In this document: in pieces, positions 47,114 to 58,942 of the stretch
Layout: the number at the start of each line of letters is the position of its first letter
How positions within the stretch are numbered: the stretch's first letter is position 1
Assembly: GCA_958450325.1 (NCBI GenBank)
Contig: OY288243.1
Coordinates: forward strand, 68,680,606-68,744,605
Length of the DNA stretch: 64,000 nucleotides
Origin: Agrostemma githago
Taxonomy: Eukaryota > Streptophyta > Magnoliopsida > Caryophyllales > Caryophyllaceae
Reading direction: 5' to 3'
Translations under genes and position numbers: made by a program
The notes under the pieces: model-generated
Databases searched by the model: none
What the model was told of the DNA's origin: nothing
What the model saw: the letters and a program-made list of their open reading frames with translations, nothing else

Positions 47114-47491
47114 TTGCAACGTGAATTTGAAATGGCCCTTCCTATGTTAACTGCCGAACAACGCTCTGTATATGATGAAATTATTAATGCTGTTTCAGAG
47201 CAACGAAGTTTCGTTTTCTTTGTGTATGGTTTTGGGGGTACAGGTAAAACATTTATTTGGCGCACGTTAGGTGCTGATTTGCGAAGCAAAGGTCAAATCG
47301 TGCTTCCTGTTGCGTCTAGTGGAATTGCGGCAACGTTAATCCCTGGAGGAAGGACAACTCAATCTAGATTTGGCATTCCGATTAATGCTGTCGAGACTTC
47401 CACTTGCTCCGATATCAAGCCTGGTACGGATTTGACCGAGCTGATAATGAGGACGAGTCTCATTATATGGGATGAGGCACCTTGCACCCTG
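47114..47491 (+). other. PIF1-type helicase N-part of RepHel
   Basis: Reads MLTAEQRSVYDEIINAV, then Walker A YGFGGTGKTFIWR (47225-47260) and Walker B IIWDEAP (DEAP at 47471-47482), both intact. A single open frame runs from 47114 to the LTR junction. Later helicase motifs are missing because of the LTR insertion. Confidence 0.9.
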
Positions 47492-47587
47492 TAGACACCC
47501 GCATTTTGACTGCCAGGTGTCTATGGTAGTTTCCAAAAAACACCCGATGATGATCGGACGCTAACGTGTTTCTACGCGCTCGGATAT
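47492..47587 (+). repeat. fragment of Tat/Retand-type LTR start
   Basis: The first about 90 bases match the start of the full LTR at 51793 (TGTAGACACCCGCATTTTG, then ACACCCGATGATGATCGGAC). It breaks off at CTCGGA, where a different LTR begins with TGATAAGG. The left junction with RepHel is sharp. Confidence 0.75.
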
Positions 47588-50560
47588 TGATAAGGCTAAA
47601 GTCGTATCACCTTAATCAAAATAATCCTAACAAACAACTAACAGGTAGCTAGCAGTAAGTAAGGGTCGAATCCACAGAGAGACGGATGAAAATCGCTAAT
47701 TATCTAATAATCGATTCTAAACTATTTAAATTCCAATTTTAATTGAGTTTGATCTAAACTAATGCAATTATGTAAATTAAAAGGTTCTAATAATATTAAA
47801 GAAATCTAGGGCTTTTCGGTTCACTATGCAATTAAATTGGGTAAAGTTAATTAATTATTTAATCAAGCATTCATAGTTATTTAGGACAAAGACACGGCCT
47901 TTCGGATCTTATGTCAACCTTAGGATAGATTCTGACGGGCTCTCGCAACTTACCAGATTATCCTACCCACTTACTTGTAAGTCTACCCTTACCAGGCTTT
48001 CGATCTTAGATTCGGGTCCCTAAACATTCAACTAGTTCAACGTCTCAAACTAATCGAACGACGATACAAAACAAGTAGTAAGGCAATAACATATGAAAGA
48101 TCAGTCAAACAATTAATTAAACTAACATCCCCATTCAATTAACATAGATCCCCTTCAACCCTAGATAAATAAATTAGCCACTCATAATAAACGATAAAGC
48201 AATAAACGAATTAAGCATAATAAAGAATAATATGAAAATAAGAGAATAAGAAAAGGTACCAATTAAGTAGAACCGAAAGATTAACGATCTAAAAGTATGA
48301 CTACAAATTAGAAGATATCTAATGCTAATAAAAAATCTAAACTAAACTAATGAATATCAAAGTGTAATTAAATCTAAACTAATGAATATGAAAGTGTCCA
48401 TAAATCTAACCCAAAGGAGGGTATATATACTAATAATAAGGAGTCTAACATCTTCTCCTTTCCTAAATAATAAGGAAAAACTAACGAGCTAAAAATATTA
48501 CGTAGATAAGAGTTATGGTAAGTTACGGAGTTTAAACACTGAAAATCCCGTGAAACAGCTTCAAACCGATCGGTTTGGGCCTGAACCGACCGGTTCAAGG
48601 TTGTCCCGACTGGTTTGGGTTCGTCCCGACCGGTTCGGGTTTCTCTGCACTGCGCGACGAATTTGAAATGCTTGCTGTTTCTTCGTTAGTTATCGGATTT
48701 GGACGTGTGATATACCGTTGAAAAGCTAAGAGAAATAGATTTCCAATGCCACAAAAATCAGCTCAATCGGAGTTTTCACGTTTGAAGTTGACCCTTATTT
48801 TAGCGATCACTCTTTCTTCCCGATTTGCATTGATTCGAGCATTCCAACTTATTTCTTTGTCGTTTCTTATTGTTTCTTCACTTCACGTCCTTCCTCAAGT
48901 ATTTACTTAGTATCTTCTAACTTTTATCACTTCTTTCTTGTAGATTTCACGGCTCGACTCTCGTCATTGCCCAAATATAGCACAATCGCCTTCATTTGTC
49001 TTGTTTCCTACAAAACGTAAACAAAATATCCGACATAACAAAGAAGAATAAAAATCTAGAATAATGACTCCTAGGACACATAAAACGAACCAAAATAAAG
49101 GAAAAGTTGGGGTTAAATATATATACGAAATGAGTTAATCAAATCCCCCCAAACCAAACCTTTGCTTGTCCCTAAGCAAAACAATCTTCAAAGAGTATGG
49201 ACAAGACTTAAAACAATGGCTTAGAGCTAACTTCATCAACATGCATCATCCCAAATCTAATACTCTAACAAGCAAATGACACCATGGCTAAAGAAACAAA
49301 TTCTAAAGCATAAGATGAAGAGTAAAAGAATTTCAAAAATCAAGCTCCAATCAATATTCAAATGCCAAACTTTTAATCTTGCACAACCTTCTATGCCGAG
49401 ATTCCTCACGGATTCGCTCATCATTCAATAAGGGCAATATTGTGAGTTTATGTAAAATCGGAAAGACAAAACACTCACCTAACTGCGACTTATAAGAACG
49501 TGCATGCAATCTAACATGATATCAATCTCTACCAACCGTACATACACATTCAATCGGACCAAGACACATGCCGAGGACTTACATATGGATAAAGTGAGGC
49601 TAATTGGGTAAGAAGGGGCAAAACGATTTGGATATGTGGAGGTAAAAGCCAAGCTAGTACAACCGTAACCAAACTAAACTCATTCCATTCTTAACCAACT
49701 TCAATCAAAGGAATTACAAGTAGTACCAAGCACCTTATTTTCAACTTTTCATAACCGGCTTCGCACCAACAACTACGAAAACAGAAGAGCGATCAATTCT
49801 ATTCTCATAGCAAAAACGTATTCCTTTTCTTTTTTCACTTTATTTTTTTTCAACTATCTCCTTTCTTTTTCTTTTCTTTCATTGATTTTTTTTCAATCAT
49901 TCATCATTTTTTTTCCTTCTCCAATCAACATGACATAGTACCAAATTTCACCCAAAAAAAAAACAATTCCGTCTAATTAACCAAACTAGCTTGACTAGGG
50001 TAGGCAAATATGGCATGTAGTTAATAAACGGGTCAAAACAGGTCAAATATGGCTATGTGAAGTTCATGGGAATAAGATAAAAGAAAGGGGATTGCCTCTT
50101 TTACATATGTCATAATCACAAACCGAATGCATACAGGTATTTAAGAGACGAATGTCATGCTTATGCAATTTGATGTTAGTTACATGTCTCATAAGGAGTA
50201 CTATTCTCAACCTATATGAAACTGATCATGGATGTCATCAGCTTAGGCTCTAAGTCTCACAATTTAAGTAGCTTACTCGACAACAGGCCAATTGACTCAT
50301 TTGGCATTCAAAACATAATCGGCGACAAGATCAAAGAAATAGTAAACTCAAATAACGGGAAATAAGTGTCATTCACAAGAAAGAACAAAGAACTAGGGAA
50401 AAACATGCGACAAACGCAATGTCATCATCGCCGACACGACTCTATACTAAAATACACAAAAAATCGAAAAAATATAAATAAATAAAAAAATGTTTATTTT
50501 TTTTATTTTTTAAATTAAAACACACCCAAAAGAAAAATACACAAAACACAAAATATCCCC
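47588..50560 (-). repeat. LTR of a second LTR retrotransposon, minus orientation
   Basis: In minus orientation a polypurine tract GGTTTGGGGGGATAT (about 50555-50570) precedes TGTGTTTTGTG. The sequence then runs about 3 kb to CTTATCA at 47588, a plausible 3' LTR (TG to CA). It is non-coding and includes the phrase GGGTCGAATCCACAGAGAGA, common in plant LTR elements. A cluster of CCGACCGGTT palindromes lies at 48565-48640. No sequence in the 5' LTR position was found. Confidence 0.55.
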
Positions 50561-50710
50561 CCAAACCAAATTACACAATGTCCTCATTGTGAACCAAGAG
50601 AAATAAAATAGAACAAAAATATAACGAGTAAAGGAAGACACAAAAAGAAATGAAAATAAAAAAATAAAAAATAAAATAAGAGAGAAAAGGGAAAGGTACC
50701 GACAATATAT

Positions 50711-51792
50711 TTAAGCTGCAAATAATTTCCCCCAAACCAGCAACAAACATGGGAGTGAATTAGACTCATAACCATCAGTATCAAAATCATAGCCGGTCAA
50801 GGCTCGCAGGAGTAGATTAAATGCCTGCGCATGTGCTAAACAGAAGCATAAGTAGCACCAAGATACAAAGAAGACATCATATAAAATCAATGTTAGGGAT
50901 CCTCTTAGTCTATCAAACGAGCTGGGCCAATCCTGAACAAGGTGGTCATAGTATATAAGAAGATTAAGACTGCTAATAGGCGGCTCGTAAGGCAAGACGA
51001 CATACACACCAAATTTCTCAAATTTCCTCCAAGGCTTATCATCGAGTATAAATTGTACAAGAGAATAGTTAGAACTCTCAAAATCAGTCAAAACATCAAT
51101 CTTACTTGCCTCGCTTTCTTGAGGAAGGTGGTCTAAATCTGACAAGTCCAAACTCAAACAAATTTGCTTAAAAGAATTATCACAATCCTCCTCATAAATC
51201 ATAAGCTCAAACAAATGGTCAAGAGATATCTGATCAAGACAATCAATGGGTAAAAGGGATTCATCCTCAATATAAGGGAAAAACTCAAATTTCTCTAAAA
51301 TGGGTTTCTGAAATAAATCATCCTCGATATCCCATCTATCCATATTTTTCCCACTTAAGGAATCATCAAAAAGTGTATTCTCCTCCTCCCTTCGATTTTT
51401 CCTCACAAGCTCAAGATCCTCTCTTTTATTCAATTCCTTCTCCAAAATCTCATAATTGAAATCAAATGACACTCCCTCAAAATCACACAAATCAAAATCC
51501 TTAATGTTGTCCTCAATTGAAAGAGCAATATTTAGAACATCCAAACACACATTATCCTCAAAACACACACATTCCAACTCAATGGCATTGACATTCACAA
51601 AGTCGGGGGAAGGTTGAATTAAAGTGTTTGGTAGTTGGTTTAAAGAAGGGTGAGATAGTTCACAAGGATTAGATTCATGGAAATCGACATAATGCATCAT
51701 ATTATTTTTCATGGGGGAGTGAGGAACTTGGATAGATTGGACATTATACACATCATCATCTTCATCATCAATTATGTTCACCGAAGATGGAG
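50711..51792 (-). CDS. acidic uncharacterised ORF of the minus-strand LTR element
   Basis: A long open reading enters from the right junction and runs about 360 codons to a stop at 50711. It is rich in D, E, L and S (IIDDEDDDVYN, SIEDNIKDFDLCDFEG) and has no domain I recognise. It lies just upstream of the polypurine tract, where plant Tat/Athila-type or non-autonomous elements often carry an extra ORF. The first about 41 codons of the full open frame come from the neighbouring LTR in antisense and are not part of the protein. The true start is lost. Confidence 0.5.
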
Positions 51793-54297
51793 TGTAGACA
51801 CCCGCATTTTGCCTGCTAGTGTCTATAGCAGTTCCCGACAAACACCCGATGATGATCGGACGCAAACGTGACTTGGTATACTCGGATTTGGACCCGAAAT
51901 CAATAATATCTGACATGGACTTTTAGCGGAGTAATAATCTCTCAAAACCGACCTCAAATCCAGGCCCAGTGGGTCGTTCCGAGCAAAATAAGACTAATTT
52001 GGGCCAAAACCGACACCAAAAATAAAACCCGTCTTTTGGCGACCGGGCGAAAACCCGGTCAAAGACGAACCCGTCACAAAAATCAGCCTAAGGGGGACCT
52101 TCTAGAAGCTGGCGCCCAAATCCATTTCAAAAAGAGCAACCAAATCAAGCAAAGTCAACTTCTTCCTATTTTGGCTCGATTCACCTGATCCACTCGATCG
52201 AGTGGGTTGACCCACTCGGTCGGGTGGAGCGTCATTTTCCGGATCAAGCCCATTTTCTAGGGCACTCGACCGAGTGCACTAGGGCCACTTGATCGAGTGA
52301 CCCTAGGTCATGGGGTAAAGTCTATAAATACCCCCTCAAACCCTTTGCATTTTCAGCTTTACCTAATGCACATTTACCCTAAACTTCTACCTTAATCTAC
52401 CTAAACACTCTATACTACAACCCTAAGCAAGCACACACAAAAACCGAGCCCTTCGTCCCTCGAAAACCGACGAATCACCCACCCACACACACACACCATA
52501 ACTTGCATACATCCTCGATACTCCGACGTCCCGTCACTATTTACGAGTCCATTTCCGAGGTCCTTACTAAGCATGTATGTTGAGGGTGTCCTAAACCCCA
52601 TTTCGATCCTTATTACTTTGTTTTTATTTACGTTTTTTGTATTATTATCCTAGCACTAACTTTAGCATTAACTCTAACATTTCATTTCTCGTATACTAAC
52701 TTTTACATTCTCGTTACTAACACTATTATACCGCGTATATATAAACTAGTATCAAAATTCGGTTTTAAATACGTTTGACTATAATTATCGCCTAAAGTCC
52801 GTCTAATCCCTTTACGAGCAACGACGGAGGTGGAGCCCTTTCGAGGAGCCCCGCCCCAATGTACTCAAGCGCGTGACGTGATCGCGACTAATAATAGTTG
52901 AACGCATCTAATCCCATTTTAATTAGTACGGAACCCGTTGACACGAAAACCGACATCACGTAACCCGAAAGGGTTAGTTTCGATGTCGTGACGTAGAGGG
53001 ATGCATTCCGTTGCTAATTCAAATTTTTTAATATAAACGTTTTCATAAAATCCCGACGACGGTATTATAATCGTACATATACACGATTATAGTACCGGAG
53101 GTCAAGTTAAATTCAAATCGTGCGATATTTGTATTTAATTTGACCGACCGTCGATTTTAAACCCAAAAACGAAACGAGTTGACACTCGTACAGGGGCTAC
53201 TCGACCGAGTACGTAGGCTACTCGATCGAGTAGCGCCCATAAATCTGGGCAGACCCCTTTTCGAGGACACACTCGACCGAGTCAGACCATGACTCGACCG
53301 AGTGGGTCCTGTAACCCAGAAAACCGAGAGCTTAAATGCAACATTTAAGCCTCGTCTTTTTACGACTTTTAGTCGACACGTGTAAAGACAATCACGTGAC
53401 TTTCCCCTTTTCAAAACTCACGCTTATCACGACACCATAACAACTTTGATCGATTTTTCGATGTGGTAAGTTGGGACAAGGCATCGAGACATGGGATCGG
53501 GCTAGCTTCACGTTTAGGTCCTTTGTCTCCGTCTTTCATTTATTACACAATGCAATGTGTATTTAATTGGGGTTCGTCCACCTACACAATTCACGGTCTA
53601 GTGCATATACGGGTCCGTTCCTAACTTTTTATTATTTATTATTCCATTTCTATATCGCTTATAATTTTTGTATTGGCCGGGTTGTATTTCCGCCCGTGTA
53701 ACTTGTACGTTATTAGTTTTTGAGCTTCGTTTATTTACTTGCTTATCGCTTTATAAATGAACCTCGCATGCTAAATCATTTCGACCATAATTAAGATGCA
53801 TTAAATGACGTAATTCACATACTATTCGTATGCTTAGCCCGAAAACGCTGTTTGCATATCATTTAATCGTTTTACTAGCGCGCGCACACGAACACGAACG
53901 ATGTCTTAGTAGAGGCCGCCATGTGCGGGCGGGGTTAAGTGTCCTTAGTGGGCTTCCCAACACGTACCCTCACCCCTTACTCAGAACCTTTGGTTTCCGG
54001 ATGTCCGAAACCCTTGGCGCATGAGAGTCATTCTATATACGAAAGCCGGTTTAAACGGTATCGATATTGCAATGCAAAGGGACGAGCCCAATAAACTCTG
54101 AAATCGAAGTGGGCTTACTTTGTGCATAGCCCTTGACGACATAGAGTGGGCTCGTATGGTTCCGAATAACCACAAAATTCGGTGGCGACTCCATTTTGAC
54201 TTAAATTTCAAACCCGAGAACAATCTCACCACGAGATTCATTCGCCTACCCAAACCCGCGCGTGGCCGTGTCGGGGTGGACCTACGTCATGTCCACA
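51793..54297 (+). repeat. 5' LTR of Tat/Retand-type Ty3/gypsy element
   Basis: A 2.5-kb block begins TGTAGACACCCGC and ends ATGTCCACA, directly followed by a primer-binding site. It contains two clusters of near-palindromes of the form ACTCGAYCGAGT (52190-52310 and 53210-53310). The antisense copy of its first bases extends the minus ORF of the neighbour, showing a sharp junction at 51793. The 3' LTR is outside the window. Confidence 0.78.
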
Positions 54298-54298
54298 A

Positions 54299-54319
54299 TT
54301 TGGCGACTCCGCTGGGGAC
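54299..54319 (+). promoter_or_regulatory. primer-binding site (tRNA-Arg type)
   Basis: TTTGGCGACTCCGCTGGGGA lies directly after the LTR. TGGCGACTCCGCTGGGGAC is the form seen in plant Ogre/Tat elements, assigned to tRNA-Arg in the literature as I recall it. Confidence 0.7.
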
Positions 54320-54935
54320 ACCTGATGTACCACATGTCATCGGGGTTCCTAGGGTGAGACTCGAAGAGAAATCGTTCGTATATTAGTGTGCGCGCATTAG
54401 TTTAATGATTCATGCATAACCCAAATTTTGCCCGGGCCGGTTACTTGTGACCGACGTCCCACTATACCACGGTGCATTCCTACGTGGGTGCACTAAAGAC
54501 TTCGATGGCGGAACTCGCCGGGGTTTTACGGCAGGTCCTAAGTCCAAGTCGGCTAGGGAGTCCGTCCCGTTTCGCGAGAATGCTATCGTTGTTGGTATAG
54601 ACCCTATTTTGACCGACCGAGACTTAGTGTAAAGCATACATAAGCGTCGTTATAATGCTTGTTTGACTACGTGCTACTTGGTTTCCTTGTCATTTTTCAA
54701 AAAACCGTCATTTCAAAAAATGCATCTTTCCAAAAACACCAAAATTTAAAAAAAAATCTCGAAATACTGCCCGTTTTGGGACCCGTCTTTTCAAAATATC
54801 CAACTTTCAAAAATTCGGAATGCCGCCGAAATTTAGGATCAACGATTTGACTCAAAATATCCTTTTTCTAGTCGGCATGCTGCCCATTTTAATTCTTGGA
54901 TTTCCAACACCATTCCGATTTTCTGAATTTTCAAA
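54320..54935 (+). other. 5' leader of the Tat/Retand-type element
   Basis: Non-coding leader between the primer-binding site and the solo LTR insertion. It resumes at about 58943 and continues to the gag ATG at 59475. Short ORFs here are not supported. Confidence 0.6.
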
Positions 54936-54940
54936 ATTCT

Positions 54941-55247
54941 TGTAACACTTCGGCCCAATCCTAGGACCGGAAATGTTAACTGCGGTAGCCCGCCAGGCTT
55001 TGTACTGGTCCCACAGACCAACACGAGTCCTTTCCAGCGCATTTTGTCCTCACTCATGTGCATCCTGGAAACCTTCCCAGGAGGTCACCCATCCTAAGAT
55101 TGCTCCCAGTCAAGCACGCTTAACTGCAGAGTTCTTATCATGGGCAATCCAGAAAAGAAAGTGCACTTTGTTGATATGAGTAGTACTTCAAATCCCTTTA
55201 AGCAAAGCTCATAAATAGGACATCTTCAATCAATGTGGGGTGTTTCA
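54941..55247 (-). repeat. Cassandra-like LTR with 5S rRNA-like block
   Basis: On the minus strand AACTCTGCAGTTAAGCGTGC, then TTAGGATGGGTGACCTCCTG and GGAAG match the internal promoter and 3' half of plant 5S rRNA. The 307-bp block runs from TGAAACACCCCACATTG to GAAGTGTTACA. An upstream PPT-like AAGTGGGAGTGAT (55248-55260) fits the 3' LTR of a Cassandra TRIM element. Its end coincides with the start of the 4-kb solo LTR, so the two structures share a border. Confidence 0.65.
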
Positions 55248-58200
55248 ATCACTCCCACTTGAAGAACGCAACGTCCTCGTTGCGCCTGGCAGCATAACCG
55301 CTGACCCATGATCGTCTAATTATTTATTTCTGTAAGCTTCGTTTTCGTCTCGAGTGATTTATTTACTCATTTTATTCGACGGCCCGATTATTTATTAATC
55401 TTTTTAACTCGTTTTAATTCGATTCGTGGGTCAGTCAACTTATCGTTACGGGATTCGTTTAAATCGTATTTTCCTACCTGATTCATTTCTGAATCCGGAC
55501 ACTTTTTCTTATTTGTTGAGTTGAATCCAACCCTTCATATTTCTGAATTCGGCCCCCCTTTACTGATTAATTCATTTCTCCCCCATACATTCCACCGCTT
55601 CACTTTTTTTTGGTGTTGATATTCATTCTTTCCACCATTTCAGCCTCATTCATTCATTCATTCATTTTCCCTTACACTTTCTCTAATACATTCCACCGTC
55701 TCAATTCATCATTCATTCACCCTTTTCAACCTGCATCATCTCCGTCTTCTAGCCTCCTCTTCACGCTCTCCTTCTCCTTCAATCTTCGTATCGAGTCCCT
55801 TTTACCCGTCCATCTTTTGCCGCCTTCTGCTTTTGCGACCCTGCTGCTGTCACTTTTCCTTCATCCTCGCTGCTGCTGCGGTGCATCTCTGCTGCTGCTA
55901 CGCTCCGTCGCTGCTGCTGCTACATTGCTGCCGCTGCTTTACCCTACTGCCCGTATGTCTCCTTCTTCGCCCTCGTCCTTCTTCCTCTTCTTCTGTTTCC
56001 CCCTTTTAACTGCTGTGTTTGCTGCTGCTGTACCGCCTTTGTTGTGGTTCGAGTTGCTGCCGCTGTTGCTGCTGTTTCCTACGCTGATGTTGCTACTGTT
56101 ACGCTGCTGCTGCCGCTGCTGTTTTTTCTTCTTCTTTTCGGTGTTTCCCCTTCTTCTCCTCCTGTTTTATCGTGCTGCTGTTTTCGTTGCTTTTAGTCAG
56201 GGTACGTCCTTTTCTTTTCTTCTTCATTTTCCGATTTCATTTGTCGGGCTGCTGCCTTTTCTTCTTCTTCTTCTTAAATATTGATGCTGCTGGTTGTTAT
56301 TGCTGCCCGTACTGCTGCGCTGCTTGTCCCTCTTCATTTCGTCTTCCTCTTTTCTCCCTTTGCCACTGCTATCTGCGTCATTGTGATTGTGCCGATCAGT
56401 TTCGAATTGCTTCTGATGTTGTGTCCGACTTTTCGATGCTCAATTATTGTTACTCGCACGATTTCTATTGTGCCGTTGTCCTTTCGTCGAGACTCTACTG
56501 TTATTACTGTTTTGTTTTCCCTGAATCCGTGATGAGTGTTTTGACCATTGCCCTTTCTCGTTATAGTAATGGTTTCTGGTCTGCTGCTGTTCGTTAACGC
56601 TGATTGAAGTCGATAATCTACTTTTGTTCTTATTCGTCTATACTGACATTGCTGTAGTATGGTTGTTTATCAAGCTCAATTCTTCGTGTCTTCTTCTCAT
56701 CCTTCCTTTCTCTCGTTATTGTTGCCGCTGGCAGCTATTGATGTGGTTCCGTTTATATTCCTTTGCACGTTACTATCGCATTGAGGACATATTCTTTATT
56801 GACTTGGTTCTTTTCGGTCCTCATATTCATATTTCGACACATCAATCCCCTTCTGTCTTATGTTGAATAATCGTGTCTCTTTGTCTTTCCCTTGTCTTAA
56901 GTCTGAATATCATCTCATTCCGACCCATTCTTATTTGTTTTAACTTCCCTCTTTGTTTTTGGATGTAATTTGTTACCCGTATCCAGCCTGTGTCTCATTC
57001 TTATGTTTTGTCAACTCGATTTTCGTGCTGAAGCCTGCTTAGAAGACTAATGATTCTGCAACTTGGAGCTTAAAGACATTACAAATGAGTTGGAGCTTGG
57101 ACTGATCAAGGACGAGTACTTGTTCGTTTTTGGTATAGTCTTGAGGTAACTTTAGGACGTTACTCGATTTTATATCGTATGTTTGAGTAGTAGTATGTAG
57201 TAAATATTTTAACTTCGATTTTCTATTTTAGCTATATATTATTGCTAATTATATTAATTTTAAATCATACGCCTTTCTATATTTTTATAACTTTCGATAT
57301 CGTTTTATAAATCGTTAATAATTTTATAAATTATGATCGTTATAATATTTTGTTGGTTATCGTGACACTAGTAACTAAATAATATCGATTTTATATTTTC
57401 TTCATATTTCGTTAATTTATAATTTTCACTCAAAATCGTATATTTATATTATAATCGAGATTTTTATACTTGTTCAATAAATTAATTTCGTTTGACGACT
57501 TATATTAATAAATAAGAAAATAATCGATTTTGTTTTAAATACACTTCTAGTCGAGACTATTTTCCCTAATAATTTCTCATTTGTCTACGATTGATTATCT
57601 TTAGTAAAATCAGTATTCTTTATTGATAAAATGTATTTGTTAAAAATAATCTGAAATCTTTATAAATCTCATTTCATTTATAAAACTCGTTGACTCAACT
57701 AATTTTTATATCGTTTTTCTTAAAATATCTCGTCTCCGAAAATTTATAGTTTTAACTCGATTTCCTAATTATTTATAAAATACTATATATTGAGATATTG
57801 TATTTTATTTATATTTTGAGTAACGAATTTAGAAATATATTAAAGTTACGATAACGACGATAATAATAAAATATTAATTTCGTTGGAAATGCTATTCTAT
57901 ACATTTCACTAATTTTAATATCTTACGTATTTTCTATAAGACTATTTTTAGTAAGTTTCTAAAATTAGTAAGTTTCTATTTATAGAAAGTTTCCCTTTTA
58001 ATATAACAAGGTTATTCCTTTTATCCATATCATTTATATTGATTATAATTACTTTTGACTATCGATAATGGCTGTTTCGGGTTATGGAATAAAGAGAAGT
58101 GTGGGGTTAGAGTAATATAGTCTGGGATGTACGTTTTTGCCATCAACTATAAAGCTGGTGTGTCTATGTTGAGACACATTGGTCGTTGAACTGAGCATGG

Positions 58201-58937
58201 TTTGTGTTCAGGAGTGTGTATATTTTGACCTTAAACTTAGATATCGCATCGTGTAAGTCGCCGTCGGGTTGAACTGGATTACGGTTGGTGTCCAGGAGGG
58301 GTGTACATTACTTAAGCCAGGTCCTCGCTGCACGCAGTCCTGTTATAGTTGAGTTGCCTAGTTAGAGACTGGATTCTGTTATGAGTTAAGTCTACAGTTC
58401 TCGAAGCTAGTTTCCAGTATTATCCTAGTGAAAGTCTAGCCTTGTGCACACTGAACGAATTTCCATAACGCCATTTTTGAATATTATTATTATCGATTGA
58501 ATTTTTGACTTGCAGGTTGGCAAGTGCTTTAAGTTATCTTCGAAAGCTTATTTTTATTATATCGTTTTAATGTTTTCTCTTTTTAAGTATTTTGATATAA
58601 TAATACTATTATTTTTCATATGATATAATATGGCTGGGAGAACGTCCGAGTTACTCCCCACTGACGTGGCTGTTATGTTTATAACATGACAGGTATTTGC
58701 TGCTGGGTTTTGGGTGTGAGCTAGCGAGTAGCGTGGATCCTACTCTTTCTTCATTCTTGTAATTTATGGATTTTTGTATAACCCGTTTGAAGAATTTTCT
58801 TTTAGCCCTTTTGTAAAAAGAGGCCTTTGTATTGACTTACCATTTCTTTTAATAAGATATAGTTTGTCAGTGTGTTTTAATCCCAACTCTACAGTGTTTC
58901 CGCCACTGTATTGCGTTAGAATTTCTAGGGGATTACA
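54941..58937 (+). mobile_element. 4.0-kb solo LTR with 5-bp TSD inside the leader
   Basis: The block begins TGTAACACTTCGG and ends CTAGGGGATTACA. It is flanked by ATTCT at 54936-54940 and ATTCT at 58938-58942, as expected for a 5-bp LTR-element duplication. Its last 250 bases look like an LTR 3' end (AATAAGATATAGTTTG, then CTGTATTGCG). The middle is CTG/CTT-rich (55600-56600) and then very AT-rich (57200-58000). The leucine/serine ORF at 55610-56284 is composition-driven. It lies within the leader of the Tat/Retand-type element. Confidence 0.6.
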
Positions 58938-58942
58938 ATTCT

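Larger units (their letters stand above)
17653..47491 (+). mobile_element. large degenerate Helitron with two RPA-like genes and RepHel
   Basis: The proposed 5' end is TCTTATAAAGCTAAAACATT preceded by A, as Helitrons insert between A and T. It lies inside the gypsy pol remnant, 174 bp before the first RPA ATG. The element then carries RPA70-like gene 1, RPA70-like gene 2 and a RepHel gene, all on the + strand. RPA genes are known passengers of plant autonomous Helitrons. The 3' terminus is not in the window, because RepHel is interrupted by LTR elements at 47492. The true extent, and whether one or two Helitrons are present, is inferred. Confidence 0.6.
42818..47491 (+). pseudogene. Helitron RepHel (Rep endonuclease plus PIF1 helicase), truncated
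   Basis: RepHel nicks and unwinds DNA during rolling-circle transposition. N-terminal exons (42818-43690) are low-complexity and S/T-rich. Then come the zinc-finger-like CHAQMWYEERIG and FSLCCSNGKVTLP (about 43849-43950), YTFRMGGQNVHRIGSLLP (about 44120), and the Helitron N-domain to about 45297. The Rep core follows from 45377 and the PIF1 helicase from about 46930. Lesions include TAG at 43840-43842, TGA at 45946-45948, a frameshift in a T run near 46225 and TAA at 47093-47095. The gene stops at 47491, just after Walker B, where an LTR begins. The rest of the helicase would lie beyond the retrotransposons. Confidence 0.9.

Noticed and set aside
55610..56597. Leucine/cysteine-rich ORFs of 224 and 141 codons
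   Set aside because: Driven by CTG/CTT triplet repeats inside the solo LTR; overlapping frames are equally open.
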